From Alteromonas gilva (GTDB lineage Bacteria; Pseudomonadota; Gammaproteobacteria; Enterobacterales; Alteromonadaceae), in assembly GCF_028595265.1 (NCBI RefSeq), contig NZ_JAQQXP010000001.1:2728001-2792000 (forward strand): a stretch of DNA of 64,000 nt. The letters run 5' to 3'. The stretch's first letter is position 1, and each line of letters starts with the position of its first letter. The translations under genes and the position numbers were made by a program. Positions 26,156 through 34,997 of the stretch are shown here, in pieces. Under the pieces are notes generated by a model. That model was not told the origin of the DNA. It searched no databases and saw nothing but the letters and a program-made list of their open reading frames with translations.

Positions 26156-27514
26156 TTAAAACAAATAGGGTGACCAGCTGGGCGATTTAACTTCCCCATC
26201 GGACACCGGTAACCTCGCCTTAAAGCGCCCATCCAGTGACACTAACGACAATACCTGCGTATCGCCATATAATGTACTATAAATTATCATGCTTCCATTC
26301 GGAGCGATACTGGGAGACTCATCAAGGGATGTTCTCGTCAGTACCTGAATTGCCCCGCTATTCACATCCTGTCTGGCTATGTGATAGTCCCCCCGGGTCC
26401 GGTTCACCAGCACGACTTCTTCGCCGTCAGGGGTAAACGTAGCTCCAAGGTTTTGCTCACCTTCAAAAGTGAGACGTCGCACTTCACCAACATCTAAATT
26501 TACGCGATAAATCTGTGGTTTACCACCCCGTTCAGAGCTAAAAATCAGACTCTTACCGTCTGGCGACCATGCAGGTTCGGTATCAATTGCCCGATTTCGT
26601 GTAATCCGGCGTAAATTTTTAGTCGCAATATCCATCACATAAATTTCCGGATTGCCGTCTTTCGATAATACCATGGCCAGTTGTTTACCGTCTGGTGAGA
26701 ACACCGGACTGCCATTAATGCCCGGGAAATTGGTCATTTGCTCACGTTCCATAGTGTAGATATTCTGGATAAATATCTGCGGACGCTTGTTTTCAAAACT
26801 TACATAAGCAAGCTTGTCGCCATCAGGCGACCAGGCCGGCGACATCAGCGGCTCCGGAGAGGATAATAAACGGGTTTCATTAAAGCCGTCATAGTCGGCA
26901 ATCACCAACTGATAAGGCAGTTCCTCGGTGGCACGGTCGCGCACTATCACATAAGCGATACGGGTTAAAAATGCCCCGCGTACGCCGGTTAACTTCTCAT
27001 AAATGACGTCACTGATACGATGAGAATACTGACGAAAATCATCAGCGCCAATAACCACCTGGCGTTCATCAATAACGTGATCTTTACTGTTCACCAGCTC
27101 ACCATCTTTACCGAGGATTTTCGACTCGCCGCCGGTAATTTGGCCGCGCAACACATCGATGATTTCAAATGACACCAGATAACGGTCTGCGCCCTGTGGC
27201 TTTATGCTGCCCACGACAATGGTATCAATCCCCTTGGCTGCCCATGCTGCATAATCAACCTCGCTGTCAGTGGCCGGGTACTGGGGCATATCACCTTGGG
27301 CAACCGGATTAAACTTACCACTGCGGCGCAAATCATTCATCACCACGTCGGTGAGATCACCAGGTAGCATGCCCTCGCCTTGCCATTTAAACGGCACTAC
27401 CCCAATCGGACGAGCGCTGTCTATCCCTTCAGTAATCACGATTTCTAATGCAGCATGTAACTGACCAACAGTACTGAAATAGATCAGAGTAATCCACAGA
27501 CCCAGTTTTCTCAT
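26156..27514 (-). CDS. tolB: Periplasmic Tol-Pal component TolB
   Basis: 452 residues with a signal peptide (cut near LHA, residue 22), an N-terminal two-lobed domain (about 25-170) and a six-bladed beta-propeller (about 190-450) marked by repeated SPDGKxL(A/I)xxS motifs. TolB binds Pal and, through its N-terminus, TolA, and so helps recycle Pal to the septum. Five bases separate it from tolA. Confidence 0.97.
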   Translation of the reverse strand: MRKLGLWITLIYFSTVGQLHAALEIVITEGIDSARPIGVVPFKWQGEGMLPGDLTDVVMNDLRRSGKFNPVAQGDMPQYPATDSEVDYAAWAAKGIDTIVVGSIKPQGADRYLVSFEIIDVLRGQITGGESKILGKDGELVNSKDHVIDERQVVIGADDFRQYSHRISDVIYEKLTGVRGAFLTRIAYVIVRDRATEELPYQLVIADYDGFNETRLLSSPEPLMSPAWSPDGDKLAYVSFENKRPQIFIQNIYTMEREQMTNFPGINGSPVFSPDGKQLAMVLSKDGNPEIYVMDIATKNLRRITRNRAIDTEPAWSPDGKSLIFSSERGGKPQIYRVNLDVGEVRRLTFEGEQNLGATFTPDGEEVVLVNRTRGDYHIARQDVNSGAIQVLTRTSLDESPSIAPNGSMIIYSTLYGDTQVLSLVSLDGRFKARLPVSDGEVKSPSWSPYLF

Positions 27515-27519
27515 AGGCT

Positions 27520-28293
27520 TTACAACTCCACCTTTAAATTAATGTCTTTTAATTCTGCGTACACCGCTGGATCGTCTGACACCGGCAACCTATCCGGACG
27601 CAATACCGCACTTTGTGCCGCCCGGCACAGTGCCGGGTCGCCATCGATAATGGTCACTTTGGTTACCAAACCGGTGGTAGCCAGTCGAATATTCAAGCGA
27701 CAACTCTTCCCTTTAAAGTCAGCATTCAAATACTTCATTATTTCTTGCTGAATCATTATCTGGTAGCGGTCTACCTCGGACAACACCTGTTTACGGCGCT
27801 GCTGTTGCATGGCCGCTTGCTCCTGGGCAAGCTGCTCTTGCATAATTCTTTCCATTTCTGCGCGTTCTTTTGCTTCTTTTGCCTTGCGCGCGGCTTCGGC
27901 CTTTTCGGCCGCTTCCCGTTCTTTACGTTCGCGGGCTTTTTGTTCGGCTAAACGTCGCAGTTCTGACTGCCGTTTTGCTTCTGCCGCTTCCCGTGCTTTT
28001 TTCTCTCGAGCCTTACGTGCTGCGGCTTCACGACGGCGTTGCTGCTCGGCGGCCTGTTGCTGCTGGCGCTGCTCTTCGGCCCGCGCCTGCGCTTCTGCCT
28101 GGGCTTGCGCACGTTTTTGATCAGCAATGGCCTGGGCATCAATAAAGGTCGCCTTTATCACTGGCGCAGGGGTACTGTTGGCCACCGGCATTACCGGTGT
28201 CGACGACAAACTGACGCTAATAAGCAACACTACCAGTAATAGTGCATGTAGCCCCAGTGATTTTTTTAATGCAGACTTGTCAGCAGTTGTCAC
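27520..28293 (-). CDS. tolA: Tol-Pal inner membrane linker TolA
   Basis: 257 residues from GTG 28293. One N-terminal membrane helix (about 13-33, with the SHLS-like GLHALLLV region) binds TolQR, then a long Ala/Arg/Glu/Lys helical domain (about 55-165), then the TolA-III C-terminal domain (about 170-257) with CRLNIRLATTGLVT. The central helix is clearly shorter than in E. coli (421 aa total). Starts 12 bases after tolR. Confidence 0.94.
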   Translation of the reverse strand: MTTADKSALKKSLGLHALLLVVLLISVSLSSTPVMPVANSTPAPVIKATFIDAQAIADQKRAQAQAEAQARAEEQRQQQQAAEQQRRREAAARKAREKKAREAAEAKRQSELRRLAEQKARERKEREAAEKAEAARKAKEAKERAEMERIMQEQLAQEQAAMQQQRRKQVLSEVDRYQIMIQQEIMKYLNADFKGKSCRLNIRLATTGLVTKVTIIDGDPALCRAAQSAVLRPDRLPVSDDPAVYAELKDINLKVEL

Positions 28294-28305
28294 TCTATAA
28301 GCCTG

Positions 28306-28731
28306 TTAATTGTTTTCAACCGGATCGGTCATTAGCCCTACCGACGGTACACCCGCTTTTTGCAGCAGTACCATCAACTGAATTACTTCGTTGTACGCCA
28401 CCTGGCCATCACCTTTTACCACCACCGGTGTTTGCGGGCTTTTTTCTAACTGTGCCTGCACCAATGCTGTCATTGTGTCTTCGTCTACCGCTTGTTCCTG
28501 ATCATCGCCAAGGTTGAGGTAGTAGTTTCCCTGAATATCCACCGACGCGATGATCGGTGGCGTATCTTCTTGTTCAATGGGCTGCGCACTGGCTTTGGGC
28601 AGATCGACCTTAACCCCTTGTGAAATAAGTGGCGCGGTGACCATGAAAATAATTAACAGTACCAACATGACGTCGATGTAAGGCACCACGTTGATTTCAG
28701 AAACCGGACGACGGCGTTTGCGCATATACAT
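28306..28731 (-). CDS. tolR: Tol-Pal proton channel subunit TolR
   Basis: 141 residues of the ExbD/TolR family. A single membrane helix (about 20-40) carries the conserved proton-relay Asp in PYIDVMLVLLIIFMV, and the periplasmic domain ends with VPSVGLMT. With TolQ it uses the proton gradient to energise TolA. It starts 31 bases after tolQ. Confidence 0.97.
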   Translation of the reverse strand: MYMRKRRRPVSEINVVPYIDVMLVLLIIFMVTAPLISQGVKVDLPKASAQPIEQEDTPPIIASVDIQGNYYLNLGDDQEQAVDEDTMTALVQAQLEKSPQTPVVVKGDGQVAYNEVIQLMVLLQKAGVPSVGLMTDPVENN

Positions 28732-28762
28732 AGCGTATTTCTCCTGTCAGATAACGCGACGT

Positions 28763-29446
28763 TTATGCGTTTGGCTGTGAAGCATGAGCCTGACGCTGCA
28801 AGATAGCCGAAAACTCTTCCATAAAGTTAACGTAGCTGTTCTCAAGTCTTTCGACCTGATGACTGAAGCGGTTGTACGCAATAACCGCCGGGATGGCCGC
28901 AAATAAACCAATGGCCGTCGCTATCAGTGCCTCGGCAATACCGGGCGCTACCATGGCCAACGTGGCCTGCTGTACCTCACCCAGGGCAATAAACGCATTC
29001 ATAATGCCCCACACCGTACCAAAAAGACCAATATACGGGCTAATGGAACCTGCCGTGGCTAAAAATGACAGGCGACTTTCCAGGTTATCGACTTCGCGCG
29101 ACAACGACACCCGCATGGCACGATACGTCCCGTCAACCACCACGTTAGGGTTAGTATTGCTTTTGCGTAAGCGAACAAACTCTTTAAAACCGGCACAAAA
29201 GATGTGGCCCATACCGCTGACACTTTCCTCACTGGAAAGCTGTTGATAAAGACGATTCAGATCGGCGCCCGACCAAAACTCATCTTCAAAGGCTTTCATT
29301 TCGTCACGGGCACCATTCAATGCTTTTTGACGCTGAAAGATAAATGCCCAGGAGGCAATGGAAACACTGATCAATAGCAACATAACCAGTTGTACAACAA
29401 AACTTGCCTGCAGAAACAAGCCAATAAAAGTTAAATCAGATGACAC
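28763..29446 (-). CDS. tolQ: Tol-Pal proton channel subunit TolQ
   Basis: 227 residues of the MotA/TolQ/ExbB family with three membrane helices (about 15-38, 135-160 and 170-195) and the conserved GLFGTVWGIMNAF and ALIATAIGLFAAIPAVIAYN segments. The start is GTG at 29446 and overlaps the end of ybgC by 11 bases, so translation is coupled. Confidence 0.97.
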   Translation of the reverse strand: MSSDLTFIGLFLQASFVVQLVMLLLISVSIASWAFIFQRQKALNGARDEMKAFEDEFWSGADLNRLYQQLSSEESVSGMGHIFCAGFKEFVRLRKSNTNPNVVVDGTYRAMRVSLSREVDNLESRLSFLATAGSISPYIGLFGTVWGIMNAFIALGEVQQATLAMVAPGIAEALIATAIGLFAAIPAVIAYNRFSHQVERLENSYVNFMEEFSAILQRQAHASQPNA

Positions 29447-29834
29447 GCGAAAATTCCCCTAACATTGCCTCCGGAATTCGACGTGGCCGCATAGTGGCCA
29501 AATCGACACAGGCTATTTTTGCCTGCACGCTGACAAGCAACTTGCCACGTGCATTTATTATATCTTGTTTAAATGTCATGCTAGCGCCCTTCAATTCTAC
29601 AATGTGAGAAGTAATACTCAACATCTGATTGAAGCGAGCAGGCGCATTATTGTGCATTTCAACGTGTTTGACGACGAAGGCGATGTTTTGTTCCAAAAAA
29701 ACATCTTGCTCAAAGCCTAGTTCACGTAACCATTCCGTTCTGGCCCGTTCAGCAAACTTGAGATAATTAGCGTAATACACAATACCACCGGCATCGGTAT
29801 CTTCATAATAAACACGAACATTTAACGTATGCAC
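29436..29834 (-). CDS. ybgC: Acyl-CoA thioesterase YbgC
   Basis: 132-residue hotdog-fold thioesterase that opens the tol-pal operon, as in most gammaproteobacteria. The family signature YEDTDAGGIVYYANYL with the catalytic Asp is near residues 10-24. The start appears to be GTG 29834 with GGAGAG upstream. E. coli YbgC hydrolyses short acyl-CoAs and associates with phospholipid synthesis; why it belongs with Tol-Pal is not settled. Confidence 0.95.
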   Translation of the reverse strand: MHTLNVRVYYEDTDAGGIVYYANYLKFAERARTEWLRELGFEQDVFLEQNIAFVVKHVEMHNNAPARFNQMLSITSHIVELKGASMTFKQDIINARGKLLVSVQAKIACVDLATMRPRRIPEAMLGEFSRVI

Positions 29835-30126
29835 TGCGTTCGCTCTCCGTTAAAACTGACTAAATTATAAACATGGCGACAAGGCATGGCCTGCAGCCAT
29901 CACCCTGTGCGTGCGCAATAGTAGAAGAAAACCCGCTTAAGTGTCTAGCGACAGCGCCTTTTCGGCTCCGCCCAAGACCAAGTAAATGTATGGAATGACG
30001 ACAAGCAGGTCAAACAGGGAAAATCCCGCAAATCTATACATAGCAGTAGCATGAACAACAAAAACCACCCGTTAACAGCTTTTTAACAGATTAGTTATTC
30101 TAATGATAAAATGAAATTATTCTCAA

Positions 30127-30154
30127 TTGTGCCAGAACAAAATCTGCCTATAAT
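30127..30154 (+). promoter_or_regulatory. Promoter of the candidate sRNA
   Basis: A perfect -10 TATAAT (30149-30154) lies 16 bases after TTGTGC (30127-30132). The AT-rich sequence just upstream (30105-30130) has GATAA / ATTCTC elements that loosely recall a Fur box, but the spacing is off by a base. Confidence 0.55.
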
Positions 30155-30160
30155 ACGCCT

Positions 30161-30274
30161 CATCAAGTCGACAGACGAATGAGTTCTCCATTTCTTGTTT
30201 GACATGAGTTCCCTGGATTTTTTTCCTTTAACACTTGTTGTTCTCACCCGCTTCCATGAAGCGGGTTTTTTTTG
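30161..30274 (+). ncRNA. Candidate small RNA, about 115 nt
   Basis: Bounded by the promoter at 30127-30154 and an intrinsic terminator. Features typical of Hfq-dependent sRNAs: U-rich single-stranded stretches (GGATTTTTTTCC near 30216) and a long terminal U run. ATGAGTTC occurs twice within it. No start codon with a ribosome site gives a believable peptide. No known sRNA family is recognised. Confidence 0.4.
30246..30274 (+). terminator. Strong rho-independent terminator of the candidate sRNA
   Basis: ACCCGCTTC (30246-30254) and GAAGCGGGT (30258-30266) form a perfect 9-base stem with a 3-base loop, followed by eight T residues. It points away from both flanking gene sets, which are leftward, so it must end a separate rightward transcript. 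Confidence 0.88.
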
Positions 30275-30446
30275 TCTTTTGTTTCAGTTATTAAACACAG
30301 ATTCAGCCAATACGGCTGGCAGTTGTCATGAGCGCTCAGGCGGTAAACAGGCTAACACCGTTGCCAACCTGAGCCGCTGAGCAAAAATAACATCGCTAAG
30401 TGAAGCGGGTAACCGGTTGCGCTTTGACACAGCGCATTACATTCGT

Positions 30447-31451
30447 TTACTGATCAGGCTGAAAACCAAGGTGTAAATAAGCCCGTTGGGTAGCAATACG
30501 TCCACGCGGGGTGCGCTGTAAAAACCCCTGCTGAATTAAAAACGGCTCAATCACATCTTCGATGGTTTCTTTTTCTTCGCCTATGGCTGCCGCCAGGTTA
30601 TCGAGGCCAACCGGACCGCCATCAAATTTCTCAATAATGGCATTGAGTAACTTACGGTCCATAAAGTCAAACCCTTCTTTGTCAACGTCGAGCATGTCCA
30701 GAGCACTTGCCGCCACCCGGGCGTCTACCGTGCCGTCTGCCTTAATCTGGGCAAAGTCTCTGACGCGGCGTAGCAAACGGTTGGCGATCCGCGGTGTTCC
30801 TCTGGAGCGCTTAGCCACTTCGTGGGCACCTTCGGTGTTCATTTCTAATTGCAGGTATTGAGCACTGCGGGCCACAATATCGGTGAGATCTTTCACCGAG
30901 TAAAACTCCAGACGCTGCACAATGCCAAAGCGATCCCGTAGCGGTGACGTTAACGAACCAGCGCGGGTGGTTGCGCCAATCAACGTAAAGGGCGGTAAAT
31001 CCAGTTTAATAGAGCGCGCCGCCGGGCCTTCGCCAATCATAATATCGAGCTGGTAATCTTCCATGGCCGGATAAAGAATTTCCTCTACGACCGGGCTTAA
31101 ACGGTGGATCTCGTCGATAAAGAGTACGTCGTTGCGCTCCAGATTTGTCAGTAGCGCGGCCAGATCGCCGGCTTTTTCCAGCACAGGCCCGGACGTGGTT
31201 TTAATATTCACGCCCATTTCATTGGCAACAATGTTCGCGAGGGTGGTTTTACCTAAACCTGGTGGCCCAAAAATTAACAGATGATCAAGCGCATCCTGGC
31301 GCTGTCGGGCTGCTTCGATAAAGATTTCCATCTGGTCGCAAACGTGCTGCTGACCGGTGTAGTCATTTAACAGCTTAGGCCGTATGGCGCGATCAATGAT
31401 GGCATCATCATCGTCTTCAGTGGCAGAAATTAACCGATCCGCTTCAATCAT
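30447..31451 (-). CDS. ruvB: Holliday junction helicase subunit RuvB
   Basis: 334-residue AAA+ motor that drives branch migration with RuvA. Walker A (GPPGLGKTTLA, about 63-73), Walker B (LFIDEIHRLS), the sensor region IGATTRAG and the C-terminal winged helix (GFLQRTPRGR) are all present. Last gene of the aspS-nudB-ruvC-ruvA-ruvB run; 13 bases after ruvA. Confidence 0.98.
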   Translation of the reverse strand: MIEADRLISATEDDDDAIIDRAIRPKLLNDYTGQQHVCDQMEIFIEAARQRQDALDHLLIFGPPGLGKTTLANIVANEMGVNIKTTSGPVLEKAGDLAALLTNLERNDVLFIDEIHRLSPVVEEILYPAMEDYQLDIMIGEGPAARSIKLDLPPFTLIGATTRAGSLTSPLRDRFGIVQRLEFYSVKDLTDIVARSAQYLQLEMNTEGAHEVAKRSRGTPRIANRLLRRVRDFAQIKADGTVDARVAASALDMLDVDKEGFDFMDRKLLNAIIEKFDGGPVGLDNLAAAIGEEKETIEDVIEPFLIQQGFLQRTPRGRIATQRAYLHLGFQPDQ

Positions 31452-31464
31452 TTATTTTTCTCAC

Positions 31465-32097
31465 TCACAAGGCTGCTTTTAGCGCCTGTCTTATCAAGTC
31501 TTCGCTGTTCATATCATCACGGTAAACGGCGTTTACCATTTTACTCGCCTGTGGCGGTTTGTAGCCCAACACAACCAAGGCGCTCATCGCCTCTTCTTTA
31601 ACACCGGTTAACGGCACAATCGCGTTTTCACCATGGCTGGCACCAATACCACCCGCCAGTAACTGGCTGTCAGTTGAGTTCAGCGATTGGCTGAATTTGG
31701 CCAGCCTGTCACGCAGTTCTACCACCAGTCGCTCAGCCGTCTTTTTACCAATACCGGGTAACTTCGTCAGCGTAGTCACATCTTCGTTTTGTACCGCTAC
31801 CAGAAACTGACTGGCAGACATACCCGACAAAATGGCCAGACCCAGTTTAGGCCCAACCCCGTTGGCCTTGATCAGCTCACGAAACAGGCCGCGCTCTAAT
31901 TTATCGGCAAAACCAAATAACAGCTGGGCATCTTCGCGCACCACAAAATGGGTATACAAGGTACACAGTTCACCCACTGCCGGCAGTTGGTAAAAGCTGG
32001 TCATAGGCAATTGCAACTCATAGCCGACGCCACCAACATCGACCAACACGTCAGGCGGTGACTTTTCTAAAAGCTGGCCGTGAATACGTCCAATCAT
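31465..32097 (-). CDS. ruvA: Holliday junction DNA-binding subunit RuvA
   Basis: 210 residues: N-terminal OB domain (MIGRIHGQLLEKSP start), two helix-hairpin-helix motifs (about 71-90 and 106-125, the second as LTKLPGIGKKTAERLV), a linker and domain III (about 160-210) that contacts RuvB. RuvA tetramers hold the junction in square-planar form. 16 bases after ruvC. Confidence 0.98.
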   Translation of the reverse strand: MIGRIHGQLLEKSPPDVLVDVGGVGYELQLPMTSFYQLPAVGELCTLYTHFVVREDAQLLFGFADKLERGLFRELIKANGVGPKLGLAILSGMSASQFLVAVQNEDVTTLTKLPGIGKKTAERLVVELRDRLAKFSQSLNSTDSQLLAGGIGASHGENAIVPLTGVKEEAMSALVVLGYKPPQASKMVNAVYRDDMNSEDLIRQALKAAL

Positions 32098-32113
32098 AAC
32101 TTCTTCAACTCCG

Positions 32114-32632
32114 TTACCGTAACCGGCCCCGTACAGTTTTACGGGCCTGTCCGGCCAGTTTCACTAAATTTTGTTCACTGTGCGCATGGCACAGCGCCAC
32201 GGCCAGCGCATCGGCCGCGTCGGCCTGGGGCGTACCGGACAACGACAGCAAATGCTTCACCATATGCTGTACCTGCAGTTTATCTGCGCCACCGGTGCCA
32301 ACCACCGCCTGTTTGATTTGCCTGGCAGAATACTCTGCAACCGTTAAACCGGCCTGTGTGCCTGCTATCATCGCAGCACCGCGCGCGTGACCCAGTTTTA
32401 GGGCTGAGTCCGGGTTGCGCGCTAAAAATACCTGCTCAATGGCCATACAATCAGGCGTAAACTGTGCAATCAGCTCGCTCACACCAACAAAAATTTTGTC
32501 TAAACGGGGCGCTAATGGCTTATCTGTCAGTCTTATACAACCGCTGGCCACATACACCAGTTTGCCCTGCTGGCGACGAATTATGCCGTAGCCCGTGAGG
32601 CGGGAACCTGGATCTATACCCAGTATTACCAT
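32114..32632 (-). CDS. ruvC: Crossover junction endonuclease RuvC
   Basis: 172-residue resolvase. The acidic catalytic residues are at Asp7 (ILGIDPGSR), Glu in MAIEQVFLA (about 66) and the Asp pair in ADAADALAVALCH near 138-141. Its start overlaps the nudB stop by one base (TAATG). In E. coli yebC lies between nudB and ruvC; here it does not. Confidence 0.98.
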   Translation of the reverse strand: MVILGIDPGSRLTGYGIIRRQQGKLVYVASGCIRLTDKPLAPRLDKIFVGVSELIAQFTPDCMAIEQVFLARNPDSALKLGHARGAAMIAGTQAGLTVAEYSARQIKQAVVGTGGADKLQVQHMVKHLLSLSGTPQADAADALAVALCHAHSEQNLVKLAGQARKTVRGRLR

Positions 32633-33072
32633 TATTTTAACTCAGGCACAAATGCCAGTATGGCAGCTTGATTAGAAGGAGACCAAACACGCTCTGCAGC
32701 AACCGGCTTTTCAACCCATTGATACGCAGAATGTTCAGTTAAGGTGATCGTGGCGTCGCTGGCAATTTGCACCGCAAAGACGTATTCAGTGTTAATGAAC
32801 GCATCCGGCGGATAGCGATAGCGCCACTCAGGACGAATTTCAAATTGATTAATATGCTGGCAGTCGACAATGGCCCCCGATTCGGGCGCCATCACTATGC
32901 CGGTTTCTTCGCCAACTTCGCGGTAAGCGGCCTGCACTGGCAACTCGCCCTCTTCAATGGTGCCGGTAACCGACTGCCAGAAATTCGCGTCATCGTTGCG
33001 TTGCATTATCAGTACCTGGCCACGTTCGTTGTAGAGCACAACCAGTACTGATTCAGGCCGCTTATATTCCAT
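32632..33072 (-). CDS. nudB: Dihydroneopterin triphosphate diphosphatase NudB
   Basis: Nudix hydrolase that removes pyrophosphate from dihydroneopterin triphosphate in folate synthesis. 146 residues from ATG 33072 (MEYKRPESVLVVLYN); the frame extends further upstream but into aspS. The Nudix box is intact (GELPVQAAYREVGEETGI, about 38-55). It overlaps the aspS stop by one base and the ruvC start by one base, so all are cotranslated. Confidence 0.95.
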   Translation of the reverse strand: MEYKRPESVLVVLYNERGQVLIMQRNDDANFWQSVTGTIEEGELPVQAAYREVGEETGIVMAPESGAIVDCQHINQFEIRPEWRYRYPPDAFINTEYVFAVQIASDATITLTEHSAYQWVEKPVAAERVWSPSNQAAILAFVPELK

Positions 33073-34835
33073 TACCCGGCGTCTTTCTTCACAGTCGCAA
33101 TAGCTAACTCGGCTAATTGTTGCGGATTGGCCGGACTCGGCGCATCGGTTAACGGACACGCCGCGGTGGTGGTCTTCGGAAACGCCATTACATCACGAAT
33201 AGACGTAGCGCCAGTCATTAGCATTACCAGGCGATCCAGGCCAAAGGCCAGACCGGCATGCGGTGGCGCACCGTAGCGCAAGGCTTCCAGCAGGAAACCA
33301 AATTTGAGCTCGGCTTCTTCTTTATCGATACCCAGTATACTGAATACCGCCGACTGCATAGCCTGGTCGTGGATACGCACCGAACCACCGCCTAACTCAA
33401 CGCCGTTTAACACCATGTCATAAGCGTCTGACAGCGCCTCTACCGGATTCTCAGCTAACTGCTCAGCAGTTAAATTACGCGGTGCGGTAAACGGGTGATG
33501 CAGCGCGTGCAACTGTCCGTCGGCTTCTTCAAACATCGGGAAATCTACTACCCACAATGGCCGCCAATCGCCTTCGAGCAAGTCAAAATCTTCGCCCAGC
33601 TTGAGTCGCAGCGCGCCCATTGCCTCAGTGACGACCGTAGCGTTATCGGCGCCAAACAGCAGGATATCACCGTCTTCAGCGTTGGTGCGGGCCAGAATTT
33701 CGGTCACAATGTCGGCGTTTAAGAATTTTAAAATGGGTGACTGCAAACCATCAAGGCCGTTGGCTTTTTCGTTCACTTTTACCCATGCCAGGCCTTTAGC
33801 ACCATAAATACCCACAAACTTGGTGTATTCGTCAATTTGTTTACGCGACAGTGACGCACCACCCGGCACGCGAATCGCCGCAACACGACCTTTCGGATCG
33901 TTAGCCGGGCCACTAAACACTTTAAAATCAACACCGGCGAGTAAATCTGCAACGTCGGTTAATTCCAGCGGGTTACGTAAGTCTGGCTTATCACTGCCGT
34001 AGCGCTGCATGGCTTCCGCGTAGGTCATACGCGGAAAATCGCCCAGATCAACACCAAGCATCTGAGTAAACAAATCACGAATTAACGCTTCGGTAATACT
34101 CATTACGCCATCGGCATCGAGGAAGGTCGTTTCGATATCGATTTGGGTAAATTCAGGCTGACGGTCTGCGCGTAGGTCTTCATCCCTAAAGCACTTAACG
34201 ATTTGGTAATAACGATCCATGCCTGACATCATCAGCAGTTGTTTAAACAGCTGTGGTGATTGCGGCAGTGCAAAAAACTCGCCTTTATGGGTACGACTGG
34301 GCACCAGATAATCGCGGGCACCCTCGGGTGTTGCCTTAGTCAGGATGGGGGTTTCGATGTCTAAAAAGCCTTCGCCCTCAAGAAAACGGCGCACCGCGGC
34401 GGTTACTCTGGCGCGAAACTGCAGTTTTTCGCTCATCACCGGACGACGCAGGTCGAGATAACGATAACGCAAACGCTGCTCTTCAGAGTTTTCCTGATTC
34501 CAGTCCAGTGGCAATGCCGGTGACTTATTGAACACTTCCAGGCCGGTGCCAAGAATTTCGACTTCACCGGTAGACATCTGGGCATTAACCTGGCCTTCAG
34601 GCCGGGCACGAACTGTGCCGGTTAATTTAATACAAAACTCGGCGCGCAGGGTGTTGGCCAGCGCCTGTACTTCGGGTAAATCAGGATCAAACACCACCTG
34701 CACTAACCCTTCACGGTCACGCAAGTCGATAAAAATAAGACCGCCCAAATCACGGCGCTTGTTTACCCAGCCACACAGTGTGACCTCTTGTCCAATATAA
34801 GATGCGTTAATATTCCCACAGTAATCTGTGCGCAT
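33072..34835 (-). CDS. aspS: Aspartate-tRNA ligase
   Basis: 587-residue class IIb synthetase: N-terminal OB anticodon-binding domain (about 1-105), catalytic core with motif 2 (FRDEDLRADRQPEFTQIDIE) and motif 3 (GLAFGLDRLVMLM, about 530), and the bacterial insertion domain (about 290-420). The tail DAPSPANPQQLAELAI is typical. It is the first gene of the nudB-ruvCAB run. Confidence 0.98.
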   Translation of the reverse strand: MRTDYCGNINASYIGQEVTLCGWVNKRRDLGGLIFIDLRDREGLVQVVFDPDLPEVQALANTLRAEFCIKLTGTVRARPEGQVNAQMSTGEVEILGTGLEVFNKSPALPLDWNQENSEEQRLRYRYLDLRRPVMSEKLQFRARVTAAVRRFLEGEGFLDIETPILTKATPEGARDYLVPSRTHKGEFFALPQSPQLFKQLLMMSGMDRYYQIVKCFRDEDLRADRQPEFTQIDIETTFLDADGVMSITEALIRDLFTQMLGVDLGDFPRMTYAEAMQRYGSDKPDLRNPLELTDVADLLAGVDFKVFSGPANDPKGRVAAIRVPGGASLSRKQIDEYTKFVGIYGAKGLAWVKVNEKANGLDGLQSPILKFLNADIVTEILARTNAEDGDILLFGADNATVVTEAMGALRLKLGEDFDLLEGDWRPLWVVDFPMFEEADGQLHALHHPFTAPRNLTAEQLAENPVEALSDAYDMVLNGVELGGGSVRIHDQAMQSAVFSILGIDKEEAELKFGFLLEALRYGAPPHAGLAFGLDRLVMLMTGATSIRDVMAFPKTTTAACPLTDAPSPANPQQLAELAIATVKKDAG

Positions 34836-34997
34836 GGTCTTCGACCCCTAGTTTCTTGTTTTAATGCGTTTCGGCCGACGGATAATTAGCCGGCAAATTA
34901 TTACGTTGCCAATGTCGCTCTGGCGCTGGATAATCTGCATTACGCGAATGTTTGATTTTAAGGTCGCATAGTATAAACAAATGCCACTCAAAGCCCA

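Larger units (their letters stand above)
29835..30446. other. 612-base gap between tol-pal and ruvB
   Basis: The right half holds a well-formed promoter (30127-30154) and a strong rightward terminator (30246-30274) with no convincing open reading frame between, treated here as a candidate sRNA. The left part (29835-30100) must hold the tol-pal promoter on the minus strand, but no clear elements were picked out. Confidence 0.55.

Noticed and set aside
30105..30130. Fur box in front of the candidate sRNA
   Set aside because: GATAA and ATTCTC elements are present but their spacing does not give a proper 19-base Fur palindrome.
30195..30380. 61-codon frame on the plus strand between tol-pal and ruvB
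   Set aside because: It runs through a strong terminator stem and T-run, and has no ribosome site.
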